The notes under the pieces are model-generated. The model was given only the letters and a program-made list of their open reading frames with translations. It was not told the origin of the DNA and did not search any database. A stretch of DNA of 64,000 nt from an uncultured Oscillospiraceae bacterium (GTDB taxonomy: Bacteria; Bacillota; Clostridia; Oscillospirales; Ruminococcaceae). The DNA is taken from the NCBI GenBank assembly GCA_910577565.1, contig CAJTNJ010000007.1, positions 24,373 to 88,372 on the forward strand, read 5' to 3'. Numbering within the stretch: the first letter of the stretch is position 1; every line of letters begins with the position of its first letter. A program made the position numbers and the translations under genes. Below, in pieces: positions 1 to 8,836 of this stretch.

Positions 1-1
1 C

Positions 2-628
2 AACTTGATCGTTGAAGATTATAAATTGCGTAAGTTTCTTAAAGACAGATTGTATTCAGCCGGAATTTCAAAAATAGAGATTGAGCGAAATGCTACCAAA
101 ACCAAACTTCACATTCATTGCGCAAAGCCTGGTATAGTAATTGGAAAAGGCGGAGCAGAGATTGAGAAACTTAAAGCTCAAGTTGAAAAAATGGTTGAGG
201 GAAATGTTTATATAAACATAGTTGAAGTAAGAAATCCCGATAAAAACGCACAGCTTGTAGCTGAAAGCATAGCATCGCAGCTTGAGCGACGTGTATCTTT
301 TAGAAGAGCAATGAAACAAGCAATCGGCCGCACAATGAGGCTGGGGGCAAAGGGAATCAAAATTAGAGTTGCAGGCCGTCTCGGAGGTGCAGAAATAGCT
401 CGTAGTGAAAGTTATCACGAGGGAACAATTCCTCTACAGACTTTGCGTGCTGATATAGATTATGGATTTGCCGAGGCAAAAACAACTTATGGACGAATCG
501 GCGTAAAGGTCTGGATCTATAAAGGAGAAGTGCTTGGAACAAATGCTAAAAGCACTGAAGATTCTCGTCGTCGCGGTGGTCGTCGTGATAATAACCGTCG
601 TCCTCGTAGGGAAGGAGGCAAACAGTAA
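2..628 (+). CDS. rpsC: 30S ribosomal protein S3 (5' end outside window)
   Basis: Binds the head of the 30S subunit at the mRNA entry channel. The reading frame is open to the left window edge, and the visible protein begins at the point where S3 proteins have already run about 20 residues (VEDYKLRKFL), so the true start lies upstream and the TTG at base 5 is not the start. A KH-domain core motif (VIGKGGAEI) is visible about 45 residues in. The C-terminus is an Arg/Gly-rich basic tail typical of clostridial S3. The stop codon touches the start of rplP. Confidence 0.97.
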   Translation, partial: NLIVEDYKLRKFLKDRLYSAGISKIEIERNATKTKLHIHCAKPGIVIGKGGAEIEKLKAQVEKMVEGNVYINIVEVRNPDKNAQLVAESIASQLERRVSFRRAMKQAIGRTMRLGAKGIKIRVAGRLGGAEIARSESYHEGTIPLQTLRADIDYGFAEAKTTYGRIGVKVWIYKGEVLGTNAKSTEDSRRRGGRRDNNRRPRREGGKQ

Positions 629-1056
629 TGTTACTTCCAAAGCGTGTTAAATATCGCCGTGTACATCGCGGACGCATGAAGGGAAAAGCAACCAGAGGAA
701 CAACAATTACTTATGGTGATTTTGGACTCAGAGCGCTTGAACCAGGTTGGATTACGTCAAACCAGATTGAGGCAGCCCGTGTAGCAATGACTCGTTATAT
801 AAAACGTGGTGGTCAGGTTTGGATTAAGATTTTTCCTGATAAGCCGGTCACTAAAAAGCCTGCGGAAGTTCGAATGGGTAAAGGTAAAGGTGCTCCTGAA
901 TATTGGGTTTCTGTTGTTAAGCCGGGAAGAATTATGTTCGAAATTAAAGGTGTGCCGGAAGAAACTGCTCGTGAGGCTATGAGGCTTGCTATGCACAAAT
1001 TGCCGATAAAATGTAAGTTTGTGGCAAAGGAGCAAGAAACGGATGGTGAGCAATAA
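628..1056 (+). CDS. rplP: 50S ribosomal protein L16
   Basis: Large-subunit protein near the A-site and peptidyl transferase centre. The 142-residue product starts MLLPKRVKYRRVHRGRMKG, a classical L16 N-terminus, and is the usual family length. Its ATG overlaps the rpsC stop by one base and its stop overlaps the rpmC ATG, so the three genes are translationally coupled in the S10 operon. The ribosome binding site (GGAGG) lies in the end of rpsC. Confidence 0.98.
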   Translation: MLLPKRVKYRRVHRGRMKGKATRGTTITYGDFGLRALEPGWITSNQIEAARVAMTRYIKRGGQVWIKIFPDKPVTKKPAEVRMGKGKGAPEYWVSVVKPGRIMFEIKGVPEETAREAMRLAMHKLPIKCKFVAKEQETDGEQ

Positions 1057-1259
1057 TGAAAGCTAATGAATTCAGAAAAAATAATACGGATGAGCTTAAT
1101 AAGAAGCTTAAGGAACTTAAAGCTGAACTGTTTAACCTGCGTTTCCAGCTCGCTGTTAATCAGCTTGAAAATCCGATGCGAATCAAAGCAGTAAAAAAAG
1201 ATATTGCACGCATCAAAACCATTATCCGTGAGCGCGAGTTAAAACAAAGCGCCAACTAA
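1056..1259 (+). CDS. rpmC: 50S ribosomal protein L29
   Basis: Small 67-residue helical-hairpin protein at the exit of the ribosomal tunnel. The conserved segment LKAELFNLRFQLA and the basic second helix identify it. It starts at the ATG overlapping the rplP stop, with GGATGGTGAG upstream serving as ribosome binding site. Normal length and normal position between rplP and rpsQ. Confidence 0.97.
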   Translation: MKANEFRKNNTDELNKKLKELKAELFNLRFQLAVNQLENPMRIKAVKKDIARIKTIIRERELKQSAN

Positions 1260-1280
1260 TGTGAAGGGAGGATTATAGCT

Positions 1281-1541
1281 GTGAGTGAGCAAAGGAAACT
1301 TAGAAAAACTCGTGTTGGACGGGTTGTAAGTGACAAGATGGATAAAACTGTTGTTGTTGCTATTGTTGACAATGTTCGTCATCCGCTTTACAAAAAGATA
1401 GTTAAAAGGACTGTTAAGCTTAAAGCACATGACGAAGCAAACAGCTGCTTTGTTGGAGATAAAGTTCAAATTATGGAGACACGTCCTTTGTCTAAGGACA
1501 AAAGATGGAGAGTTGTAAGCATCTTGGAAAAAGCAAAATAA
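1281..1541 (+). CDS. rpsQ: 30S ribosomal protein S17
   Basis: Primary 16S rRNA-binding protein with an OB fold. The 86-residue product carries the family motif GRVVSDKMDKTVVVA. I use the GTG at 1281 because the GGGAGG site sits an appropriate distance upstream and the N-terminus matches the usual S17 length. Position between rpmC and rplN is standard. Confidence 0.97.
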   Translation: MSEQRKLRKTRVGRVVSDKMDKTVVVAIVDNVRHPLYKKIVKRTVKLKAHDEANSCFVGDKVQIMETRPLSKDKRWRVVSILEKAK

Positions 1542-1583
1542 TATACTTTCAAAAAGATGTAACAATGTAAGGAGGAACACACT

Positions 1584-1952
1584 GTGATACAGATGCAAAC
1601 TTACCTCAAAGTAGCAGACAATACGGGCGCTAAATCACTAATGTGTATTCGTGTTCTGGGAGGTTCGCGCAAGAGGTATGCAAACATAGGTGACGTTGTG
1701 GTTGCTTCAGTTAAGAAAGCAGCACCGGGCAGCGTTGTCAAAAAAGGTGATGTGGTAAAAGCGGTTATAGTTCGTTCTGCAAGAGGTGTAAGACGTGAAG
1801 ACGGCACCTATATCCGTTTTGACGAGAATGCCGCAGTTATCATAAAAGAAGATAAAAACCCAAGAGGCACACGTATTTTTGGGCCGGTAGCAAGAGAGCT
1901 GAGAGATAAGGACTATATGAAGATTTTATCGCTTGCTCCCGAAGTACTGTAA
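1584..1952 (+). CDS. rplN: 50S ribosomal protein L14
   Basis: Large-subunit interface protein contacting 16S helix 14. The 122-residue product (MIQMQTYLKVADNTGAK) has exact family length. The GTG start is chosen because AAGGAGG lies 7-8 nt upstream; the in-frame ATG three codons later is too far from that site and would shorten the conserved N-terminus. Confidence 0.97.
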   Translation: MIQMQTYLKVADNTGAKSLMCIRVLGGSRKRYANIGDVVVASVKKAAPGSVVKKGDVVKAVIVRSARGVRREDGTYIRFDENAAVIIKEDKNPRGTRIFGPVARELRDKDYMKILSLAPEVL

Positions 1953-1969
1953 TGGGAGGTGCAATGAAA

Positions 1970-2290
1970 ATGAGACATAAATTGCACGTTAAGACCGGTG
2001 ATGAAGTGAAAGTAATCAGCGGCAAAGACAAGGGCAAAACAGGCAAGGTGGTTGGTGTATCCACAAAAGAAGGCAAAGTGATTGTAGAAAAAATCAACAT
2101 AGCCACAAAGCACCTTAAACCAAAGCAACAAGGGGCAACAGGCAGCATAGTTAAAGTTGAAGCGCCGATGTATGCATCAAAAGTTATGCTTGTTTGTCCA
2201 AAATGCAAAAAGGCCACACGTCTTGCTCATGGAGTGGACGAATATGGCAAGAAAAAGCGTCAGTGTAAGCACTGCAGCAACTTATTTTAA
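1970..2290 (+). CDS. rplX: 50S ribosomal protein L24
   Basis: Assembly-initiating 23S rRNA-binding protein with a KOW motif (VKTGDEVKVISGKDKGKTG). GGGAGGT lies at 1954-1960. The ATG at 1970 has the best spacing (9 nt); the in-frame ATG at 1964 is only 3 nt away, and an ATG at 1952 overlaps the site itself. The C-terminal part carries four cysteines in two CxxC pairs (CPKC, CKHC), a zinc-knuckle pattern common in Firmicutes L24. Confidence 0.95.
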   Translation: MRHKLHVKTGDEVKVISGKDKGKTGKVVGVSTKEGKVIVEKINIATKHLKPKQQGATGSIVKVEAPMYASKVMLVCPKCKKATRLAHGVDEYGKKKRQCKHCSNLF

Positions 2291-2304
2291 GCAAGGAGGC
2301 AGAC

Positions 2305-2847
2305 ATGGCAAGGTTAAAAGAAAAATATAAAAAAGAAGTTGCGCCGCAGCTAATGAAAAAGTTCGGTTATAAAAACGTCATGGAGATTCCAAAGCTTGAG
2401 AAGGTTGTCATCAATGTAGGAGCTGGCGAAGCCAGAGACAATTCAAAAGTAATTGACTCTATAATGGGCGATTTGGCTGACATTACTGGACAAAAGCCGA
2501 TAGTTTGTAAAGCGAGAAAATCTGTTGCAAACTTCAAGCTGCGTGAGGGAATGAATATTGGTTGTAAAGTTACTTTGCGCGCCGACAACATGTATGAATT
2601 TGTAGATCGTTTGTTTAACGTAGCTCTTCCGCGTGTTCGTGACTTTAGGGGCATAAATGCAAATTCGTTTGACGGCAGAGGGAACTATAACATGGGTCTT
2701 AAAGAACAACTCATTTTTCCGGAAATTGAGTTTGATAAAATAGATAAAACCCGCGGTATGGACATATGTTTTGTTACTACCGCAAAAACAGATGAGGAGT
2801 CCAGAGAGCTTTTGTCGCTTATGGGCGCACCATTTAAAACGAAATAG
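2305..2847 (+). CDS. rplE: 50S ribosomal protein L5
   Basis: 5S rRNA-binding protein of the central protuberance, 180 residues. Recognised by MARLKEKYKKEVAPQL at the N-terminus, the KARKSVANFKLREG segment, and the C-terminal DICFVTTAKTDEE block. Preceded by AAGGAGG. Sits between rplX and the small zinc-type rpsN, as in most Firmicutes. Confidence 0.98.
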   Translation: MARLKEKYKKEVAPQLMKKFGYKNVMEIPKLEKVVINVGAGEARDNSKVIDSIMGDLADITGQKPIVCKARKSVANFKLREGMNIGCKVTLRADNMYEFVDRLFNVALPRVRDFRGINANSFDGRGNYNMGLKEQLIFPEIEFDKIDKTRGMDICFVTTAKTDEESRELLSLMGAPFKTK

Positions 2848-2860
2848 GGAGGAAAAACCA

Positions 2861-3046
2861 ATGGCAAAAAAGTCGATGATTGCTAAGCAACAGAGGGAGC
2901 CCAAGTTTTCCACCCGTGCTTATAACCGATGTAAGATATGTGGTAGACCACATGCATATTTACGTAAATATGGCATATGTCGTATATGTTTTCGCGAATT
3001 GGCTTATAAAGGCCACATTCCGGGCATTAAGAAATCCAGCTGGTAA
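2861..3046 (+). CDS. rpsN: 30S ribosomal protein S14, zinc-binding type (S14Z)
   Basis: A 61-residue S14 with four zinc ligands C24, C27, C40 and C43 (CKIC, CRIC), the C+ form typical of Firmicutes, as opposed to the ~100-residue zinc-free form. The ATG at 2861 follows GGGAGG by 8 nt; an overlapping longer frame beginning inside rplE lacks this site and is not the gene start. Helps place the 3' major domain of 16S rRNA. Confidence 0.97.
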   Translation: MAKKSMIAKQQREPKFSTRAYNRCKICGRPHAYLRKYGICRICFRELAYKGHIPGIKKSSW

Positions 3047-3072
3047 GAGCACGAGCAAGGGAGGTTTAGGTT

Positions 3073-3471
3073 ATGCAAACTACTGATACTATAGCTGATA
3101 TGCTAACGCGAATTCGTAATGCGAGTTCTGCAAAGCATAACACAGTAGACATTCCTGCATCGAACATGAAAAAGTCTATAGCACAGATCTTGGTTGACGA
3201 AGGTTTTGTTAGTGGCTTTGAAGTAATAGACGATGGTAAGCAAGGAATAATTCATATTAAATTAAAATATACAGATAACAGATCACCGGTTATTACCGGA
3301 CTAAGAAGGGTTTCAAAGCCCGGTTTAAGAATGTACTCTAATTGTAAGGAACTTCCAAAAGTCATGAAAGGTCTTGGGGTTGCAATTGTGTCTACATCAA
3401 AGGGTGTTATGACAGATAAGGCAGCCAGAAAGGCAAATGCTGGCGGAGAAGTTCTGGCATTTATCTGGTAA
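3073..3471 (+). CDS. rpsH: 30S ribosomal protein S8
   Basis: Binds 16S helix 21 early in 30S assembly. The 132-residue product begins MQTTDTIADMLTRIRNA and ends with a family-typical GEVLAFIW. Start follows GGGAGGTTTAGGTT. Ordinary member of the spc operon. Confidence 0.98.
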   Translation: MQTTDTIADMLTRIRNASSAKHNTVDIPASNMKKSIAQILVDEGFVSGFEVIDDGKQGIIHIKLKYTDNRSPVITGLRRVSKPGLRMYSNCKELPKVMKGLGVAIVSTSKGVMTDKAARKANAGGEVLAFIW

Positions 3472-3484
3472 GGAGGGAAAATTA

Positions 3485-4033
3485 ATGTCTCGAATTGGAA
3501 ATGCTCCTATTCATGTTCCTTCCGGGGTAGATGTCAAAATAGATGGCAATCACATTACTGTAAAGGGCCCGAAAGGGAATTTGGAGAGAGATTTTAACAG
3601 CGAAATGACAGTTAAGCTTGAAGATAACACAATAACAGTGCAAAGACCTAGTGAGAATAAAAAACACAAAAGCTTGCACGGTTTAACTCGCGCGCTTATA
3701 TTCAATATGGTTGAAGGTGTAACAAACGGCTTTAAAAAAGAACTTGAAGTTAACGGTGTAGGATATCGTGTTCAAAAGCAAGGCAAAAATCTTGTTATGA
3801 ACTTAGGTTTTTCTCATCAAGTTACCGTTTCGGAAATTGATGGAATAACAATTGACGTTCCAAACCAAAACTCAATCATCATATCCGGTTCTGACAAACA
3901 AAAGGTTGGTCAGTTCGCAGCTGATGTGAGAGAAAAAAGACCTCCTGAACCTTATAAAGGCAAGGGAATTAAATATGTTGATGAGGTAATTAAGCGTAAA
4001 GAAGGCAAGGCCGGCAAGGGCGCCAAGAGTTAG
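3485..4033 (+). CDS. rplF: 50S ribosomal protein L6
   Basis: Large-subunit protein near the GTPase-associated centre; 182 residues from the ATG at 3485 (MSRIGNAPI), preceded by AAGGAGGG. The open frame reaches further upstream into rpsH, but that extension has no family similarity. The C-terminal motif PPEPYKGKGIKY is diagnostic. Confidence 0.97.
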   Translation: MSRIGNAPIHVPSGVDVKIDGNHITVKGPKGNLERDFNSEMTVKLEDNTITVQRPSENKKHKSLHGLTRALIFNMVEGVTNGFKKELEVNGVGYRVQKQGKNLVMNLGFSHQVTVSEIDGITIDVPNQNSIIISGSDKQKVGQFAADVREKRPPEPYKGKGIKYVDEVIKRKEGKAGKGAKS

Positions 4034-4050
4034 GAAGGAGTGATTGAAAG

Positions 4051-4392
4051 ATGCTTGATAAGCAAAGAGCAAGAAGACATCGCAGGGTGCGCGGTAAAAT
4101 TTTTGGTACGGCACAGCGTCCACGTTTAAACGTATTTCGTTCCGCTAAGAACATATACGCTCAAATCATAGATGACGTTAGTGGGACGACTTTGGTGAGC
4201 GCTTCTTCCACCGAGAAGGATTTTGGCGTTGGCGGCAATAAAGACGCTGCTGAAAAGGTTGGCATGATGGTAGGTAAACGTGCGATTGAAAAAGGAATTG
4301 ATACTGTTGTGTTCGATCGCGGTGGCTATCTATATCATGGACGGGTAGAAAAATTAGCAGAGGGAGCTCGCAAGAGCGGTCTCAAATTCTAA
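4051..4392 (+). CDS. rplR: 50S ribosomal protein L18
   Basis: 5S rRNA-binding protein, 113 residues, with the conserved RPRLNVFRSAKNIYAQIIDD core and the FDRGGYLYHGRV C-terminal motif. Starts at ATG after AAGGAG. Standard place between rplF and rpsE. Confidence 0.98.
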   Translation: MLDKQRARRHRRVRGKIFGTAQRPRLNVFRSAKNIYAQIIDDVSGTTLVSASSTEKDFGVGGNKDAAEKVGMMVGKRAIEKGIDTVVFDRGGYLYHGRVEKLAEGARKSGLKF

Positions 4393-4410
4393 AAGGAAGG
4401 GTGTTTAGTT

Positions 4411-4920
4411 TTGGCTAAAGCAGACAGAAATGAAGCAGTTTCCTCTGAATTGCAGGAGAAAGTTGTATCAATAAACCGTGTATCCAAAACAGTTAAAGGT
4501 GGACGCATATTTAAGTTTGCAGCATTAGTTGTTGTTGGTGACGGAAAAGGCAAAATCGGCATGGGAATTGGCAAGTCCGGTGAGGTGCCCGATGCTGTTA
4601 GAAAAGGCATTGAAGATGCAAAGAAAAACCTTTTGCACATTGAGCTTAAAGGCACAACCATCCCGCACGAAATTGTGGGAGAATATGGCGCAGGAAGGGT
4701 TTTGTTAAAGCCTGCACCTGAAGGAACGGGAGTTATCGCTGGTGGACCTGTGCGTGCTGTTGTTGAAGTGTCCGGAATAAAGGATATTCGTACAAAGGCT
4801 CTTCGCAGTAACAACCCGATAAATGTTGTAAGAGCGACAATTGATGGATTGTGTTCACTGCGCAATGTAGAAAATGTAGCAGCTATACGCGGCAAGACAC
4901 CACAAGAAATTTTAGGCTAA
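4411..4920 (+). CDS. rpsE: 30S ribosomal protein S5
   Basis: Decoding-fidelity protein of the 30S body, 169 residues, with S5 dsRBD-like N-terminal domain (VSINRVSKTVKGG, FAALVVVGDGKGKIG). A TTG start at 4411 follows AAGGAAGG. Ends with TPQEILG immediately before the AGGAGG site of rpmD. Confidence 0.97.
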   Translation: MAKADRNEAVSSELQEKVVSINRVSKTVKGGRIFKFAALVVVGDGKGKIGMGIGKSGEVPDAVRKGIEDAKKNLLHIELKGTTIPHEIVGEYGAGRVLLKPAPEGTGVIAGGPVRAVVEVSGIKDIRTKALRSNNPINVVRATIDGLCSLRNVENVAAIRGKTPQEILG

Positions 4921-4934
4921 GGAGGAGCGTTTAA

Positions 4935-5111
4935 ATGGCACTTAATATTAAATTGGTAAAAAGTCTCATAGGCTCCAACAAGAGACAAATTGCAGTGGCA
5001 AAGTCGCTTGGGCTAAAAAAAATAGGTGATACAGCAGCACAACCCGACAATCCTGCAACGCAGGGAAAGATTAGTAAAATATCTCATCTTGTTGAAGTTG
5101 TATCTGAGTAA
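4935..5111 (+). CDS. rpmD: 50S ribosomal protein L30
   Basis: A short 58-residue gene between rpsE and rplO. The product (MALNIKLVKSLIGSNKRQ, then VAKSLGLKKIGD) is a normal bacterial L30. Start ATG lies 7 nt after AGGAGG. Present in its conserved slot, so the spc operon is complete here. Confidence 0.96.
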   Translation: MALNIKLVKSLIGSNKRQIAVAKSLGLKKIGDTAAQPDNPATQGKISKISHLVEVVSE

Positions 5112-5131
5112 ACCAGGGAGGTGTATAATTA

Positions 5132-5572
5132 ATGAAACTGCATGAATTATCTCCGGCACCGGGTTCTAAAAAAGCCAAAAAGAGAATTGGCAGAGGATCG
5201 GGTTCGGGAACCGGAAAAACAGCTGGTAAAGGACATAAAGGTCAAAATGCACGTTCAGGCGGAGGTGTTCGTCCAGGATTTGAAGGTGGACAAATGCCTT
5301 TGCAAAGACGAGTTCCTAAGCGTGGATTCAACAATATTTTCGCTAAAAGATATGCTATAGTTAATGTGGGTGATCTTGAAAAGTTCGATGACGGGGCAAC
5401 AGTTGACATCAAATCGTTGAAGACAGTTGGACTTGTCAAAAAAGAATATGATGGACTCAAAGTGCTTGGAGAGGGAAATTTAAATAAGAAACTTACTGTT
5501 AATGCGGTAAAATTTTCAAAGGCTGCAAAAGAAAAGATAGAAAATGCAGGCGGAAAGGCAGAGGTGCATTAA
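5132..5572 (+). CDS. rplO: 50S ribosomal protein L15
   Basis: Late-assembling 23S rRNA-binding protein, 146 residues. The Gly/Lys-rich N-terminal extension (GRGSGSGTGKTAGKGHKGQ) and the GGQMPLQRRVPKRGF motif are diagnostic. Follows an AGGGAGGTG site; the stop is one base before the secY ATG, giving coupling with the translocon gene. Confidence 0.98.
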   Translation: MKLHELSPAPGSKKAKKRIGRGSGSGTGKTAGKGHKGQNARSGGGVRPGFEGGQMPLQRRVPKRGFNNIFAKRYAIVNVGDLEKFDDGATVDIKSLKTVGLVKKEYDGLKVLGEGNLNKKLTVNAVKFSKAAKEKIENAGGKAEVH

Positions 5573-5573
5573 T

Positions 5574-6869
5574 ATGTTTGAAGTATTTGCAAAAGCTTTC
5601 CGTATCAAAGACATAAGAAGCAAGCTTTTATTTACATTTTTGATTATAATCATTTACAGATTTGGATCGGCTATACCGGTGCCATTCATAGATGCAACTT
5701 TTATAGAGAATGCCATAAATGAAGCAGGTAGCTTTTTGGGATATCTAAACGTAATGTCCGGTGGAGGACTTTCAAATGCTACTATATTTGCAATGTCGAT
5801 TGTTCCCTATATAAACGCATCGATTATAATTCAGCTTTTAACGGTGGCTATCCCGGCTCTTGAAAAACTGCAAAAAGAAGGAGAGCATGGCCGTAAAAAG
5901 ATAACCAAGATAACAAGATATGTTACCGTGGCACTTGCTGCTTTGCAGGCAATAGGATATTACTTTTTAATTCGCTCATATTCAGCACTTAAGTATACAC
6001 AAGGCTTTGACGGATGGTTTGCAGCTGTGGTTATCGTTATAACTCTTTCTGCAGGTACGGCGTTTATTGTTTGGCTTGGCGAGCGTGTTACCGAAAAGGG
6101 AATAGGAAATGGAATATCCATCATCTTGTTTGCCGGTATCATCTCAAGGACACCTTCTGCAGTTAGCGCATTGTGGGATATGCTTAAGCTTGGCGCCAGT
6201 GGACAATGGCAGTACTTTATCTATGTTCCGCTGATTGTTATAATCTTCTTGGCAATGATTGTGTTCATTGTGGTTATTAACTTTGGTGAGCGCCGCATAC
6301 CGATACAGTACGCAAAACGTGTAGTTGGAAGAAAGATGTATGCAGGACAAAACTCTCATATTCCAATCAAGATAAGCATGAGTGGTGTTATGCCGATCAT
6401 CTTTGCAAGTTCGATATTGGGTATGCCCAGTATGATTAGTGGGTTTATAAATCCAAAGCAAGGTACATTTTGGTATAATTTTTTCTCAGCATTTAAATAT
6501 GACTCATGGGCATATGCAATTATGTATTTTATATTGATTATAGCTTTCAATTTCTTCTATGTAACAATACAGTACAACCCTATTGAGATTGCGAACAATC
6601 TTAGAAAGAGTAATGGTTCAATACCAGGAATAAGACCGGGTAAATCGACATCCGATTATATTTCAAGGGTGCTTTGGAAGATAGCAATGGCCGGAGCAAT
6701 ATGCCTTGCAATCATTGCGGTATTCCCGATAGTCTTTACATTGCTGACAAGCACAAATGTAGCACTTGGTGGAACATCGATTATAATTGTTGTTGGTGTT
6801 GCTCTTGAAACAGTTCGTGTGCTCGAGTCGCAGTTAACCATGCAAAAGCATAAAGGGTTCTTAGAATAA
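5574..6869 (+). CDS. secY: Protein translocase channel subunit SecY
   Basis: Forms the SecYEG protein-conducting channel in the cytoplasmic membrane. The 431-residue product shows ten hydrophobic segments, the plug-region block (SGGGLSNATIFAMSIVPYI), the loop motif GERRIPIQYAKRV, and NPIEIANNLRKSNGSIPGIRPG near the C-terminus. I start at the ATG at 5574, one base after the rplO stop, with the site (CAGAGGTG) in the end of rplO. An upstream in-frame ATG at 5544 lies within rplO and is unlikely. Confidence 0.98.
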   Translation: MFEVFAKAFRIKDIRSKLLFTFLIIIIYRFGSAIPVPFIDATFIENAINEAGSFLGYLNVMSGGGLSNATIFAMSIVPYINASIIIQLLTVAIPALEKLQKEGEHGRKKITKITRYVTVALAALQAIGYYFLIRSYSALKYTQGFDGWFAAVVIVITLSAGTAFIVWLGERVTEKGIGNGISIILFAGIISRTPSAVSALWDMLKLGASGQWQYFIYVPLIVIIFLAMIVFIVVINFGERRIPIQYAKRVVGRKMYAGQNSHIPIKISMSGVMPIIFASSILGMPSMISGFINPKQGTFWYNFFSAFKYDSWAYAIMYFILIIAFNFFYVTIQYNPIEIANNLRKSNGSIPGIRPGKSTSDYISRVLWKIAMAGAICLAIIAVFPIVFTLLTSTNVALGGTSIIIVVGVALETVRVLESQLTMQKHKGFLE

Positions 6870-6911
6870 TAAAATATTATTGTAAGAAAACTTAGTATGT
6901 GGAGGAAAAAT

Positions 6912-7550
6912 ATGAATTTGATTTTATTGGGAGCACCGGGTGCCGGCAAGGGAACACAAGCTGAAATGATTTGCAAGGAGTTTGACATTCCAACCGTTTC
7001 TACAGGCAATATATTGAGAGAAGCCGTGAAAAAAGGAACCGAACTTGGGTTAAAAGCCAAATCTTGCATGGACTCTGGAAACTTGGTGCCTGACGAAGTG
7101 GTTATTGAACTTTTGAAGCAACGCATATCTGAAGATGACTGCAAAAACGGTTTCATATTGGATGGCTTTCCAAGGACTGTTCCTCAGGCTGAGGCTCTTG
7201 ACAAAATGGGAGTTAGAATTGACAAAGTCATTGAGATATATGTACCTGATGAGAAGATAATGGGCAGGTTGTCAGGAAGACGTGTTTGTGAAGACTGTGG
7301 GGCATCTTACCATACAGAGTATAAAAAGCCCGATGTTTGCGGCATATGCAATCTTTGTGGCGGCAAGTTGGTTCAGCGCAAAGATGATGACCCGAAAATT
7401 GTTAAAGATAGACTGACAGTTTTCCACGAACAAACAGAGCCTCTCAAAGATTATTATTCATCTAAAGGCAAGCTTGTTGTAGTAGAAGGTCAAGAAGAGG
7501 TTAAAGACACAACTGCTCTTACATTCAAGGCCGTTAGAGGAAACTTATGA
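6912..7550 (+). CDS. adk: Adenylate kinase, zinc LID type
   Basis: Converts ATP and AMP to two ADP. The 212-residue product has the P-loop GAPGAGKGT at residues 7-15 and the GFPRT AMP-binding motif. The LID domain carries a zinc site (C126, C129, C146, C149), as in Gram-positive Adk. The start ATG at 6912 follows GGAGG; the in-frame ATG at 6897 precedes that site. The gene overlaps map by 4 bp. Confidence 0.98.
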   Translation: MNLILLGAPGAGKGTQAEMICKEFDIPTVSTGNILREAVKKGTELGLKAKSCMDSGNLVPDEVVIELLKQRISEDDCKNGFILDGFPRTVPQAEALDKMGVRIDKVIEIYVPDEKIMGRLSGRRVCEDCGASYHTEYKKPDVCGICNLCGGKLVQRKDDDPKIVKDRLTVFHEQTEPLKDYYSSKGKLVVVEGQEEVKDTTALTFKAVRGNL

Positions 7551-8296
7551 TTAGCCTGAGAACTCAAAGGGAAATAGAAAAAATTGGTGATGCAGCAAAG
7601 ATATCGGCACAGGCACTTAAAGTGGCCGGTGAGCGATGTAAAGTTGGAGTTAGCACTTGGGAGATCGACCAAGCAGTTAGGAAGTTTATCGTTTCGCAAG
7701 GGGCAGAACCTAACTTTCTGCATTATCAAGGGTTTCCGGCATCTGCTTGCATATCTGTCAACGACGCAGTTATACATGGCATTCCGTCAAAGGATATTGT
7801 CTTAAAGGAAGGCGATATCGTAAGTGTAGATACTGGGGCGGTTTACAATGGATATCATGGAGACAATGCTTTCACATTTAAGGTTGGCAAAGTAAGTGAA
7901 AATGCAAGTAAGCTTTTAGATGTGACTGAAAAAGCGCTCTATGCCGGCGTTGAACAAGCAGTAGTCGGAAACAGGATTGGAGATATATCTCACGCTATCG
8001 AAAAGACGGTACTTCCGGGTGGATATGGGATCGTAAGAGAGTTTGTAGGACATGGAGTTGGAGAAAATTTGCATGAAGAACCCGAAATTCCAAACTTCGG
8101 ACGTCCCGGCAGAGGGCCAAGGTTAATGGCAGGAATGGTGCTTGCAATCGAGCCCATGATAAACGAGAGCGGCGATGAGGTGGTTCATTTGCCTGATGGC
8201 TGGACTATAAAAACCGCAAACGGGAAATTATCAGCTCATTTTGAGCATACAATTGTTGTTACAAACAATGGTCCCGTGATACTTACAAAGGTTTAG
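7547..8296 (+). CDS. map: Type I methionine aminopeptidase
   Basis: Removes the initiator methionine from nascent proteins; cytosolic dinuclear metalloenzyme. The 249-residue protein has the metal-ligand blocks VSVDTGAVYNGYHGDNAF, VGHGVGENLHEEP and AIEPMI, with a final Glu near HFEHTIVV. The ATG overlaps the adk stop (ATGA), so the genes are coupled as in most Firmicutes. Confidence 0.98.
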   Translation: MISLRTQREIEKIGDAAKISAQALKVAGERCKVGVSTWEIDQAVRKFIVSQGAEPNFLHYQGFPASACISVNDAVIHGIPSKDIVLKEGDIVSVDTGAVYNGYHGDNAFTFKVGKVSENASKLLDVTEKALYAGVEQAVVGNRIGDISHAIEKTVLPGGYGIVREFVGHGVGENLHEEPEIPNFGRPGRGPRLMAGMVLAIEPMINESGDEVVHLPDGWTIKTANGKLSAHFEHTIVVTNNGPVILTKV

Positions 8297-8554
8297 GTGA
8301 ATATGATTATCCAAGAAGGAATGATTGTAAAATCGATAGCAGGACACGATAAAGACAGGTTTTATTTGGTGGTTAAAATTTCTCAGGACAGAGCATTTAT
8401 AGCCGATGGTAAAAGAAGAAGCATAGATTCTCAAAAGCCTAAGAATTTAAAGCACTTAAGACCCACTAAGGTAATTGTTAAAGTGGAAGATTATAAGACT
8501 GACAAATCGTTAAGAGCATTACTTCATAGTTATAATTATAGTACCAAAAAGTAG
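8297..8554 (+). CDS. KOW-domain RNA-binding protein (L14e/L6e/L27e-like)
   Basis: An 85-residue basic protein, unnamed in most genomes, found between map and infA in clostridia. The N-terminal half has the KOW-like pattern (EGMIVKSIAGHDKDRFYLVVKI). The GTG at 8297 begins directly after the map stop with AAAGG 5 nt upstream; an ATG at 8303 is possible but then an AGGTGA site would be too close. Predicted ribosome-associated RNA binder; the role is unknown and inferred only from domain and position. Confidence 0.85.
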   Translation: MNMIIQEGMIVKSIAGHDKDRFYLVVKISQDRAFIADGKRRSIDSQKPKNLKHLRPTKVIVKVEDYKTDKSLRALLHSYNYSTKK

Positions 8555-8570
8555 TTCCAAGGAGGATAGC

Positions 8571-8789
8571 ATGGCAAAAGATGATGTAATTGAAATTGAA
8601 GGCAAGGTAATAGAGGCTTTACCTAATGCAACATTTCAAGTAGAGCTTGAAAATGGACACCGAATTCTTGCACATATTTCTGGAAAGCTTAGAATGAATT
8701 TTATAAGAATTTTAGTTGGAGATAAAGTAACTGTTGAAATGTCGCCATACGATTTAACAAAAGGTCGTATAACCTGGCGTTCGAAATAG
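8571..8789 (+). CDS. infA: Translation initiation factor IF-1
   Basis: The 72-residue OB-fold factor that occupies the 30S A-site during initiation. Exact family length with the signature IEGKVIEALPNATFQVELENGH and DLTKGRITWR. Preceded by AAGGAGG. Located as usual before rpmJ-rpsM. Confidence 0.98.
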   Translation: MAKDDVIEIEGKVIEALPNATFQVELENGHRILAHISGKLRMNFIRILVGDKVTVEMSPYDLTKGRITWRSK

Positions 8790-8836
8790 TTTATAAAAAC
8801 TATATTAATGTTAATTCCGTAAAGGAGGTAATTTCG